Source of the DNA: Actinotalea lenta
GTDB taxonomy: Bacteria; Actinomycetota; Actinomycetes; Actinomycetales; Cellulomonadaceae
DNA length: 64,000 nt
NCBI RefSeq assembly: GCF_030586465.1
Contig: NZ_JAUQYP010000001.1
Span: 1,224,834 to 1,288,833 of the forward strand
Direction: 5' to 3'
Under the pieces are notes generated by a model. It ran no database searches and was not told where the DNA came from. It saw only the letters and a program-made list of their open reading frames with translations. Positions within the stretch are counted from its first letter, which is position 1; the number at the start of each line of letters is the position of its first letter. A program made the translations under genes and the position numbers. Below are positions 24,256-31,846 of the stretch, piece by piece.

Positions 24256-24905
24256 GGCCCGGGGAACGGCGCAAGGCGGCCCGTGAGCTCGCCGACGCGC
24301 AGCGCGCCCTGACGTACCGCCTGGCCGCCGCCGTGCTGGAGTACCCGGGTGAGGAGCAGCGGGCCCTGCTGCCGGACGTTCGCCAGGCCGCCGCCACGCT
24401 GCCCGAGGAGCAGGCCGCGGCGATCACCGGCGTCGTCGACCGGCTCCTGGCCTGGGACGCCACCGAGGCGGCCGCCGAGTACGTCGCGACGTTCGACCTC
24501 AAGCGGCGGCACTCCCTGTACCTGACCTACTTCGCCTACGGCGACACCCGCAAGCGCGGCGTCGCCCTGGTCGAGTTCAAGACGGCGTGCCGCACGGCCG
24601 GGTTCGAGATCGTCTCAGGTGAGCTCCCGGACCACCTCGGGGTGGTCCTGGAGCTGGCCGCCCAGGCCCCCGAGGTGGGCATCGACCTGATGCTGCGGCA
24701 CCGCGCCGGCCTCGAGCTCCTCCGGCTGTCCCTCCTGGAGGACGGTTCACCATGGGCCGGGGCGCTCACCGCGGTGTGCGCGACCCTGCCCGCCCTGAGC
24801 GGCGACGACCGCGAGGCCGTCGCGCGTCTGGCCGCGCAGGGGCCGCCCGAGGAGGAGGTCGGGCTCGACCCCTTCGCCATGCCGAGCACCGGAGCGCACC
24901 GATGA
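24252..24905 (+). CDS. narJ: Nitrate reductase chaperone NarJ
   Basis: A 217-residue all-helical chaperone of the TorD/NarJ type that holds NarG until cofactors are inserted. The signature KRRHSLYLTYFAYGDTRKRG (about residues 82-101) is intact. GTG start overlapping the narH stop (GTGA), and the stop overlaps the narI start (ATGA), so all three are coupled. It is not part of the final enzyme. Confidence 0.95.
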   Translation: MRPGERRKAARELADAQRALTYRLAAAVLEYPGEEQRALLPDVRQAAATLPEEQAAAITGVVDRLLAWDATEAAAEYVATFDLKRRHSLYLTYFAYGDTRKRGVALVEFKTACRTAGFEIVSGELPDHLGVVLELAAQAPEVGIDLMLRHRAGLELLRLSLLEDGSPWAGALTAVCATLPALSGDDREAVARLAAQGPPEEEVGLDPFAMPSTGAHR

Positions 24906-25636
24906 GCACCCTGCTGTGGGTCGTGTACCCGTACGTCTGCCTGGCCGTGTTCGTGCTGGGGCACGTCTGGCGCTACCGCTACGACCAGTTCGGGTGGACC
25001 ACCCGGTCCTCGCAGCTCTACGAGCGCCGGCTGCTGCGTTGGGCCAGCCCCATGTTCCACGTGGGGATCCTCGCCGTGTTCCTCGGGCACGTGATGGGCC
25101 TGGGTGTTCCCGAGTCGTGGACCCGGGCGGTCGGTATGAGCGAGGAGGTCTACCACGCCCTGGCCATCTCGATCGGCACGATCGCGGGGGTGTGCACGGT
25201 CCTCGGGATGATCCTGCTGATCTACCGCCGGCGCACGGTGGGCCCCGTGTTCAGCGCGACGACGCGGATGGACAAGGCGATGTACCTGGTGCTGGCCGTC
25301 GTCATCGTGCTCGGCATGTGGAACACGATCGCGGGGTCGATCCTCAACCTCGGCGGCGCGTACGACTACCGCGAGGGCGTGTCGGTGTGGTTCCGCGGGA
25401 TCTTCCGCTTCGACCTGCACCCCGAGCTCATGGTCGACGCGCCGCTGGGCTTCCAGCTGCACGGCCTGGTCGCGATGTTCCTGTTCGCGCTGTGGCCGTT
25501 CACCCGGCTGGTGCACGTGTTCAGCGTGCCGCTGGGCTACCTGGTCCGGCCCTACGTGGTCTACCGGGCGCGGGACCAGCGGCTGGGCAGCCGTGCCCCG
25601 CGCCGCGGGTGGGAGCGCGTCGACGCCCGGCGCTGA
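24902..25636 (+). CDS. narI: Respiratory nitrate reductase gamma subunit NarI
   Basis: A 244-residue membrane cytochrome b with five helices. Heme-ligand histidines lie in MFHVGILAVFLGHVMG (helix 2) and QLHGLVAMF ... FTRLVHVFS (helix 5). It oxidises quinol and sends electrons to NarH. Last gene of the operon; the acidic small-protein gene faces it 12 bases away, and I see no hairpin between them. Confidence 0.95.
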   Translation: MSTLLWVVYPYVCLAVFVLGHVWRYRYDQFGWTTRSSQLYERRLLRWASPMFHVGILAVFLGHVMGLGVPESWTRAVGMSEEVYHALAISIGTIAGVCTVLGMILLIYRRRTVGPVFSATTRMDKAMYLVLAVVIVLGMWNTIAGSILNLGGAYDYREGVSVWFRGIFRFDLHPELMVDAPLGFQLHGLVAMFLFALWPFTRLVHVFSVPLGYLVRPYVVYRARDQRLGSRAPRRGWERVDARR

Positions 25637-25648
25637 GCCCGAGGTCCG

Positions 25649-25843
25649 TCAGGGGTTCAGGTAGCTCGCCGGGTCGTCGTCCGACGGCTCCTGCGGCGGC
25701 ATGGACCGCAGCGCGAGCGAGTCCTCGTCGGCGCTGGAGTCCTCGTCCTGGGCGGCGCGGACCTCGTCGAGGGTCTCGTCGGTGGTGGCGTCCGGGGTGT
25801 CGTCCGGGACCGGTTCGGCCTTGTGGCGCGGGTGGTCTGTCAT
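25649..25843 (-). CDS. Small acidic hypothetical protein, 64 residues
   Basis: Rich in Asp, Glu, Ser and Pro, with a His/Arg-containing start (MTDHPRHKAEP) and a C-terminus DDPASYLNP. No membrane segment or known domain; probably disordered. The ATG at 25843 has AAGGAGG 6 bases ahead. TAGCGT on the minus strand at 25881-25886 is a plausible -10. Function unknown. Confidence 0.7.
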   Translation of the reverse strand: MTDHPRHKAEPVPDDTPDATTDETLDEVRAAQDEDSSADEDSLALRSMPPQEPSDDDPASYLNP

Positions 25844-25988
25844 GGCGTCCTCCTTCCGGCGCGGCGCGGCGCCTCCCTCGACGCTAGGTCGCGCGTCGGG
25901 GCGGTGCACCCCGAGGGGAGCCGGTGCGCGGCGACCGCGATCGGGCATCACGCGCGAATCGTTTCGAGCCAGGCCGTAGGGTGAAGGC
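25844..25988. promoter_or_regulatory. Divergent promoters of the acidic protein and aldo/keto reductase genes
   Basis: Minus strand: TAGCGT at 25881-25886. Plus strand: GTAGGGT and the binding site GGGTGAAGG just before the ATG at 25989. No clear dyad seen. Confidence 0.4.
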
Positions 25989-26999
25989 ATGGTTGCTTAT
26001 CGACGACTGGGCCGCTCGGGCCTGAAGATCACCGAGATCACGTACGGAAACTGGCTGACCCACGGGTCGCAGGTCGAGGACGAGACCGCCACGGCGTGCG
26101 TGCGCGCCGCGCTCGACGCGGGCATCACCACCTTCGACACCGCGGACGTGTATGCGAACACCCGCGCCGAGACCGTGCTCGGCGAGGCCCTGAAGGGTCA
26201 GCGGCGGGCGAGCCTGGAGATCTTCACCAAGGTGTTCTGGCCCACCGGGCCCCAGGGTGCCAACGACCGCGGGCTGTCCCGTAAGCACATCCTGGAGTCG
26301 ATCGACGGTTCGCTCGAGCGCCTGCAGACCGACTACGTGGACCTGTACCAGGCGCACCGGTTCGACCACGTCACGCCGCTGGAGGAGACCATGCAGGCGT
26401 TCGCCGACGTGGTCCGTCAGGGCAAGGCCCTCTACATCGGCGTGAGCGAGTGGACCGCGGACCAGATCCGGGCGGGCAAGGCCCTGGCCGACGAGCTGGG
26501 TGTGCCGCTGATCTCCAACCAGCCGCAGTACTCGATGCTGTGGCGGGTCATCGAGGGCGAGGTCGTGCCGACGTCTCGCGAGCTGGGGCTGTCCCAGGTC
26601 GTGTGGTCACCCATCGCGCAGGGCGTGCTCACGGGCAAGTACCGCCCCGACCAGGCGCCCCCCGCCGGCTCGCGCGGCGCGGACGACAAGGGCGGCGCCC
26701 AGATGATCAGTCGCTTCCTGACCAACACCGAGGTCCTCGAGCGGGTCCAGGACCTGCGACCCGTGGCCGACGAGCTCGGCCTGTCGATGGCCCAGCTCGC
26801 CATCGCGTGGGTGCTGCAGAACGACAACGTCGCGGCGGCGATCATCGGTGCGTCCCGGCCCGAGCAGGTCGCGGAGAACGTCAAGGCCTCCGGCGTGACG
26901 ATCCCGCCCGAGCTGATGGCCCGGATCGACCAGGCGCTCGGCGACGTGGTGGTGTCCGACCCGGCGATGACGCAGAAGAGCTCCCCCGCGGAGATCTGA
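25989..26999 (+). CDS. Aldo/keto reductase (KCNAB-like)
   Basis: A 336-residue NADPH-dependent oxidoreductase. The catalytic tetrad is visible: Asp in TFDTADVY and Tyr five residues on (about 51 and 56), Lys in IFTKVF (about 81) and His in YQAHRFD (about 122). The C-terminal GASRPEQVAENVKAS is the cofactor-binding helix of the potassium-channel beta-subunit branch. Single gene, ended by a strong hairpin. Substrate unknown. Confidence 0.9.
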   Translation: MVAYRRLGRSGLKITEITYGNWLTHGSQVEDETATACVRAALDAGITTFDTADVYANTRAETVLGEALKGQRRASLEIFTKVFWPTGPQGANDRGLSRKHILESIDGSLERLQTDYVDLYQAHRFDHVTPLEETMQAFADVVRQGKALYIGVSEWTADQIRAGKALADELGVPLISNQPQYSMLWRVIEGEVVPTSRELGLSQVVWSPIAQGVLTGKYRPDQAPPAGSRGADDKGGAQMISRFLTNTEVLERVQDLRPVADELGLSMAQLAIAWVLQNDNVAAAIIGASRPEQVAENVKASGVTIPPELMARIDQALGDVVVSDPAMTQKSSPAEI

Positions 27000-27005
27000 G
27001 CACTC

Positions 27006-27039
27006 CGAGGGCGCCTGGACGGTCGTTCAGGCGCCCTCG
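27006..27039. terminator. Bidirectional terminator
   Basis: CGAGGGCGCCTG (27006-27017) and CAGGCGCCCTCG (27028-27039), a perfect 12-bp stem with a 10-base loop, 6 bases after the aldo/keto reductase stop and 3 bases before the stop of the convergent MFS gene. Confidence 0.85.
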
Positions 27040-27042
27040 CCG

Positions 27043-28419
27043 TCAGGCGTCGAGGGTCGTCACGGCGAGCACGCTGCCGGCCGCGGCGGTGCCCGCGGTG
27101 ATCGCCATCGCCGTGCCGAACCCGGCTGCCAGGAGCTGTGGGTCGCGCAGCCCGTTGCCACCGAGGCCCGCCAGCGGCGGCAGCACGGCGACCGCGACCA
27201 GCTGGGCGACCCGCGAGACGGCGTTGTTGACCCCGGACGCGGTGCCGGCCCGAGAGTCCTCGACGCCGCCCAGGGCGGTTGCCGTGACCGGCGTGACCGT
27301 GATGCCCAGGCCGACCCCGAGCACGACGACGGAGGGTAGCGCCTCCAGGACGCTGCCGTCGGAGCCGAGCCGGGACATCAGCCACGCCCCGAGCGCGATC
27401 AGCGCCGGCCCCACGCTCAGCGGCAGCCGTGGACCGGTGCTCTGCAGGAGCCGGCCCATCACGGGGGACAGCAGCAGGACGGCGGCGGTGATCGGCAGCG
27501 TCGTCGCCCCGGCCGCGAGCGCGGAGGCGCCGAGCACCACCTGCAGGAAGACCACCAGGAGGAACGTCACCCCGCCCAGCGCGCCGTAGACCGCGAACGT
27601 CACCAGGTTCGCGGCGGTGAACCGGCGCACGCGGAAGATGGACAGCGGGAGCATCGGTGCTGCGGCGCGCCGTTCCCGGAGCCCGAACCCGACGACTCCC
27701 GCGGCGCCGAGCGCGCCCGCGACGAGCACCGACGGCGCCCCCAGCCCGTTGTCCCCACCTTCGACCGCCGCGTACGTGAGCCCGCCCAGCCCGAGCACCG
27801 CCAGCAGCGAACCCGCCAGGTCCAGCGGCGAGTCCGACTCCTGCCGGGACTCGGGGACGTGGCGGAGCGCCGCGAGCGCGACTCCCGCTCCGAGCGGAAC
27901 GTTGAGCAGGAAGATCGCCCGCCAGGAGGTGGCGTCCACCAGGGCACCGCCGACCAGGGGACCGACGGCCGCACCCACGCCGGACAGCGCCGACCACGCC
28001 CCGATGGCGCGCGAGCGGTCCTCGCGCCTCAGCGTGGTCTGGATCAGGGCGAGACTCCCCGGCGTGACGAGCGCTGCGCCGGCTCCCTGGACGACCCTCG
28101 AGGCGATCAGCACGCCGACCGTCGGCGCGGCGGCGCACGCCGCGGAGGCCGCGGTGAACCAGGTGGTCCCGATCACGAAGACCCGGCGCCGCCCGTACCG
28201 GTCGCCGTAGGCGCCGCCCAGCAGGATCAGCGCGGAGAGCGTGAGCATGTACCCGCTGAGCACCCACTGCAGCCCGGCGGTCCTCGCGCCCAGGTCGGCG
28301 CCGATGGCCGGCAGCGCCACCGTGACCACGGTCGCGTCGAGGAACACCAGGGCGGAGCCGAGGACGGTGGCCAGCAGCAGCCACCGCCCGGCGGCGGAGC
28401 GGTAGGCGACCTGGGTCAT
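27043..28419 (-). CDS. MFS drug exporter, DHA2 (EmrB/QacA) type
   Basis: A 458-residue protein with about 14 hydrophobic helices. Helix 1 has FLDATVVTVALPAIG, the DHA2 signature; the loop after helix 2 is GAYGDRYGRRRVF; helix 5 holds GPLVGGALVDATSWRAIFLLNVP. It would export a hydrophobic compound by proton antiport. The ATG at 28419 starts just before helix 1. A TetR gene is divergent from it, the usual arrangement for a repressor of an exporter. Confidence 0.88.
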   Translation of the reverse strand: MTQVAYRSAAGRWLLLATVLGSALVFLDATVVTVALPAIGADLGARTAGLQWVLSGYMLTLSALILLGGAYGDRYGRRRVFVIGTTWFTAASAACAAAPTVGVLIASRVVQGAGAALVTPGSLALIQTTLRREDRSRAIGAWSALSGVGAAVGPLVGGALVDATSWRAIFLLNVPLGAGVALAALRHVPESRQESDSPLDLAGSLLAVLGLGGLTYAAVEGGDNGLGAPSVLVAGALGAAGVVGFGLRERRAAAPMLPLSIFRVRRFTAANLVTFAVYGALGGVTFLLVVFLQVVLGASALAAGATTLPITAAVLLLSPVMGRLLQSTGPRLPLSVGPALIALGAWLMSRLGSDGSVLEALPSVVVLGVGLGITVTPVTATALGGVEDSRAGTASGVNNAVSRVAQLVAVAVLPPLAGLGGNGLRDPQLLAAGFGTAMAITAGTAAAGSVLAVTTLDA

Positions 28420-28531
28420 GAGCCCTCGCGAGGTGGCGTAGGCATCTGCCCACCGTCGCACATCCGTGACGGGAACACGGGGGAGCCGGCCATGGCCCGG
28501 TGGCGGGTGCCGCCGGGCCTACGCTTCGTCC
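28420..28531. promoter_or_regulatory. Divergent MFS/TetR control region
   Basis: Each gene has the same 8-base string GCCTACGC containing its -10 (minus strand 28436-28443; plus strand 28517-28524, about 7 bases before the TetR ATG, so TetR may be leaderless). CCTCGCGAGG (28424-28433) is a perfect 10-bp palindrome in the MFS leader and a candidate TetR operator. Confidence 0.45.
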
Positions 28532-29128
28532 ATGGCTCGACGGCGGGACGCCCGCAGGAACCGGGAGCGGCTGCTGGCTGCCGCGCGCGAGGTGTTCGCG
28601 GAGAGCGGCGCCTCGGCGCCGCTGGACCTCGTGGCGCGGCGGGCCGGCGTCGGGCGCGGCACCCTGTACCGCAACTTCGCGGATCGCAGCGCACTGCTTG
28701 CCGCGCTGTTCGAGGAGCGGCTCGGCCTGCTCGAGGAGATCCTGGCCCAGGGCGCCGACGACGTGTTCGAGCAGCTCGTCGTGGAGATCTGCTGGTACGA
28801 GCTGCGGATGCCCGGGTTCGGAGCGGTCCTGACCAGCCTGCCGATGCTGACGAACCCCGATCTGGTGCGGGTCACCCGGGCCACCGAGCGGCTGCTGGTC
28901 GAGGCGTTGCGGCGCTCGGTCGCTGCGGGCCTGCTGCGCGACGACCTCGTGCCGGGGGATGCGCTCACCGTGATCGCGATGCTCAACGGCGTGATCATCG
29001 CGGGCGCCGGCGGCGCCCCCGACGAGAGCGCGGCGCTGCGCGCGCTCGAGCTGCTCCTGGACGGGGTGCGGGCCGCCGGCCGGGTCGGTGCGCCGGTCCC
29101 GGCACCGGTGCTGGGCCCCCAACCCTGA
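28532..29128 (+). CDS. TetR-family regulator
   Basis: A 198-residue repressor. The HTH is APLDLVARRAGVGRGTLYRNFADRSAL (in two parts about residues 29-54), followed by a ligand domain with LTSLPMLTNPDLVRV. The ATG at 28532 fits the family; the in-frame start 22 codons earlier gives an unlikely tail. Divergent from the MFS exporter, which it probably represses until ligand binds. Confidence 0.87.
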   Translation: MARRRDARRNRERLLAAAREVFAESGASAPLDLVARRAGVGRGTLYRNFADRSALLAALFEERLGLLEEILAQGADDVFEQLVVEICWYELRMPGFGAVLTSLPMLTNPDLVRVTRATERLLVEALRRSVAAGLLRDDLVPGDALTVIAMLNGVIIAGAGGAPDESAALRALELLLDGVRAAGRVGAPVPAPVLGPQP

Positions 29129-29175
29129 GCCACGGGCCGGGACGTCCGGGGCTTCCGAGGTCGCGGCGCGCGGGC

Positions 29176-29181
29176 TAGCGT
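29176..29181 (+). promoter_or_regulatory. TAGCGT -10 element for the KstD-like gene
   Basis: The exact hexamer TAGCGT, seen at seven gene starts in this window, lies 42 bases before the ATG at 29224. Confidence 0.45.
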
Positions 29182-29223
29182 CGTGACGGACACCGTGTCC
29201 GGAAAGCTCGTCGGGAGGCCCTC

Positions 29224-30873
29224 ATGGACGAGGTCGACGTCGTCGTCGTCGGCGCAGGTACTGGCATGCTCGCGGCGATCAGTGCCGCCGAGGAAGGACT
29301 GTCCGCCCTGGTCGTGGAGAAGGCCGAGCACGTGGGCGGCTCGACGGCGCTGTCGGGTGGCGGCTTCTGGATCCCCGGCAACTCGATCCTGCGGGAGAAC
29401 GGGCAACGCGACGATCCCGAGCGGGTGCGCACCTACCTGCGCGCCGCGACCAGGGGCGAGGTGATCGACGAGCGCTGGCACTCGCACGTCGACCACGGGC
29501 CGGCCGCCGTCGAGGTGCTGCGACGACGAACCCCGCTGGCCTTCCAGGTCATGATCGAGTACGCCGACTACTTCCCCGAGCTGCCAGGCGGATCGGCGAC
29601 CGGCCGCGCGTGCGAGCCGAAGCCGTTCGACCTCAAGCGACTGGGCGAGGACCGCAGCCTGCTGCTGCCGCCCGCGATGGCCGCCCCGTTCCCGATGCCG
29701 ATCACCGGGCGCGGGTACAAGTGGACCAACCTCGTGGCACGCACCCCCCGCGGCTTCCTGACCAGCGCGCGCTCGGTGGCGCAGGGCGTCGCCGGGGCAG
29801 CGGTCGGCCGGGAGTACGCCGCGGGTGGACAGGCGCTCGCGGCCGGCCTGCTGATGGGGCTGCGTGCCATGGGTGTCCCGGTGTGGACCTCGAGTCCGCT
29901 GACGGACCTCCTGGTGCAGGACGGCCGGGTCGTGGGGGTCGTCGTGAGCCGAGGTGGTGTCCCGACGACGGTGCGTGCCCGCAAGGGCGTCATCCTGTCC
30001 TCCGGCGGGTTCGACCGGAACGCCGAGATGCGCCACCGGTACCAGTCCGAGGCGGTGGACGGCAGCTGGAGCCTGGGCACCACGGCCGACACCGGTGAGG
30101 TGATCCGGATCGCGGAGGAGCACGGCGCGGACCTGGCCTTCATGGACGCGGCCTGGTGGTTCCCGTCCCTGCCGCTGCCCGACGGCTCGATGGGTCCGAT
30201 GCTCGCGGAGCGCTCCCTGCCCGGGCAGATCATCGTCAACGGGCACGGGCACCGGTTCATGGACGAGGCGGTCAACTACATGACCGCAGGCCAGATCATC
30301 GTGGGCAAGCACACGCCCGACGACCCCCACATCCCGGCCTGGATCGTGTTCGACCAGCGCTACCGCAACCGGTACCTGTTCGGCGCCGGGCTCTTCCCGC
30401 GTCAACCGCTGCCGCAGTCCTGGTACGACGCGGGGATCGCGAAGAAGGGCGCCACGATCACCGCCCTCGCGGACGCGCTCGGCATGCCGGACCTGCCGGC
30501 CACCGTCGATCGGTTCAACCTGCTGGCCGATGCCGGCCGGGACGACGACTTCGGCCGTGGCGACTCGGCGTACGACCGGTACTACGGGGACCCGACGATC
30601 AGCCCCAACCCCTGCCTGGGCCCCATCGACCATGGGCCGTTCTACGCGGTCCAGGTGGTCCCGGGGGACCTGGGCACCTGCGGCGGGATCCGCGCGGACC
30701 GGTACGCCAGGGCGCTGCACCCGGACGGCTCGGTGATCCCCGGCCTCTACGCCACGGGCAACGCAGCGGGCAACGCGTTCGGACGGGTGTACCCCGGCCC
30801 CGGGGCGACGGTCGGTCAGGGCCTGACGTTCGGCCACGTCGCCGCGCAGCACCTCGCGGGCCGGCTCGGCTGA
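29224..30873 (+). CDS. FAD-dependent dehydrogenase, 3-ketosteroid delta1-dehydrogenase (KstD)-like
   Basis: A 549-residue flavoprotein. The N-terminal dinucleotide motif is VVVGAGTGMLAAISAAEEG with EKAEHVGGSTALSGGG, and the C-terminus has YATGNAAGNAFGRVYPGPGATVGQGLTFG, where KstD enzymes hold a catalytic Tyr (GRVYPG) and Gly. NYMTAG (about 349-354) is at the second expected Tyr. KstD desaturates ring A of 3-ketosteroids; related enzymes act on other enones. No other steroid gene is in the window, so substrate is uncertain. Start supported by GGGAGG. Confidence 0.78.
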   Translation: MDEVDVVVVGAGTGMLAAISAAEEGLSALVVEKAEHVGGSTALSGGGFWIPGNSILRENGQRDDPERVRTYLRAATRGEVIDERWHSHVDHGPAAVEVLRRRTPLAFQVMIEYADYFPELPGGSATGRACEPKPFDLKRLGEDRSLLLPPAMAAPFPMPITGRGYKWTNLVARTPRGFLTSARSVAQGVAGAAVGREYAAGGQALAAGLLMGLRAMGVPVWTSSPLTDLLVQDGRVVGVVVSRGGVPTTVRARKGVILSSGGFDRNAEMRHRYQSEAVDGSWSLGTTADTGEVIRIAEEHGADLAFMDAAWWFPSLPLPDGSMGPMLAERSLPGQIIVNGHGHRFMDEAVNYMTAGQIIVGKHTPDDPHIPAWIVFDQRYRNRYLFGAGLFPRQPLPQSWYDAGIAKKGATITALADALGMPDLPATVDRFNLLADAGRDDDFGRGDSAYDRYYGDPTISPNPCLGPIDHGPFYAVQVVPGDLGTCGGIRADRYARALHPDGSVIPGLYATGNAAGNAFGRVYPGPGATVGQGLTFGHVAAQHLAGRLG

Positions 30874-30919
30874 GCGCCGCGCGCCGGCGCCGCACGCCGC
30901 GGCAGGTCCCTGCCCGCCC

Positions 30920-31324
30920 TCAGCTGCCGGAGCTGCTGCTGGCCTGCTCGATCGCTTCCACGAGCTCGTCCTTGGTCATCGAGGACCGCCCCGGAACGTC
31001 CAGCCGCTTCGCGACGTCGTACAGGTGCTTCTTGGACGCGTTCGCGTCGACGCCGCCGTGCGTCGGCGCCTCGTTGCCGCGCGACCGGGCCGCGTGGGCG
31101 TCCGACGGGCCGGAGTCGTCCTTGGGCTCCCAGTGGTCGCCGACCTTCTCGTGCGTGTGCTTGAGCGCGGCGTAGGCCGTCTGGTGCGCCCGGCGACCCT
31201 CGCCGTACTCGTCAGCCGCTGAGTCGTGGGCCTCGGCGAACGTCCGGCGTGCCTTGCTGTCCGATCGCGCGATCGTGTCGGGGAGCTCGTCGGTGAGGAC
31301 CTTGCCACCACGTGTCATCGGCAT
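30920..31324 (-). CDS. ChaB-family protein with C-terminal SAP/Rho-N-like domain
   Basis: A 134-residue protein. The ChaB domain fills the first half (ELPDTIARSDSKARRTFAEAH, then AYAALKHTHEKVGDHW). The C-terminal KKHLYDVAKRLDVPG-RSSMTKDELVEAI resembles the SAP/Rho N-terminal helix-extended-loop-helix that binds nucleic acid. AGGAGGAGGT precedes the ATG. ChaB proteins are small and poorly characterised; the combination suggests a stress-related nucleic-acid protein. Confidence 0.8.
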   Translation of the reverse strand: MPMTRGGKVLTDELPDTIARSDSKARRTFAEAHDSAADEYGEGRRAHQTAYAALKHTHEKVGDHWEPKDDSGPSDAHAARSRGNEAPTHGGVDANASKKHLYDVAKRLDVPGRSSMTKDELVEAIEQASSSSGS

Positions 31325-31504
31325 CGTCGTACCTCCTCCTCAGGTGTCCGCCCATCGTCCGTCGGCCCGGGGCGTCCGGCATCCGGGCGAGGCGCCGGGG
31401 GTCGTTGCCGCCTCGGTTGCGGGGCCGTCGCGGGGCACGTCTCATGGATCCGTCGGACCGGCGCGGAGGTGCCGGTCGTGCCATCGACGCGAGGAGGACC
31501 GGGC

Positions 31505-31834
31505 ATGCCCGTCGACGATGCTCTGTGGGACGAGTTCCACGCGGTGGTGAACATGACCTCCCGCGAGCTGCGGGACTGGCTCGCCACGAACGCCTCGGGT
31601 CCCGGTTCCGACGCCCTGCCCGACCAGGCCGGGACCGACCGGAGCCGGGCGGTCCTGGACCTGCTGGGCAAGCGCCGGACCGACCTGACCGCCGACGATG
31701 CGCGTGTGATGCGCTCCGTCGTCGACCAGGTGCACGACCTGCGCGGCGAGGAGCCCGAGCCCACGGCGGGGGACGCTCGGTGGCGCAGGCGGCTCATGTC
31801 CGTGGGCCACGACCCGCTCAAGCCCACCGGGTAG
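31505..31834 (+). CDS. DUF3140 family protein
   Basis: A 109-residue soluble protein. It begins DALWDEFHAVVNMTSRELRDWL and ends WRRRLMSVGHDPLKP, both typical of DUF3140. GAGGAGG precedes the ATG by 8 bases. Function unknown. These proteins often sit near ChaB-type and other stress genes, as here. Confidence 0.82.
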   Translation: MPVDDALWDEFHAVVNMTSRELRDWLATNASGPGSDALPDQAGTDRSRAVLDLLGKRRTDLTADDARVMRSVVDQVHDLRGEEPEPTAGDARWRRRLMSVGHDPLKPTG

Positions 31835-31846
31835 GGGCGGGAGCGA

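Noticed and set aside
30900-30913. Hairpin GGCAGG/CCTGCC between the KstD-like and ChaB genes as a terminator
   Set aside because: Only 5-6 bp with a 2-4 base loop and no T tract, too weak to support.
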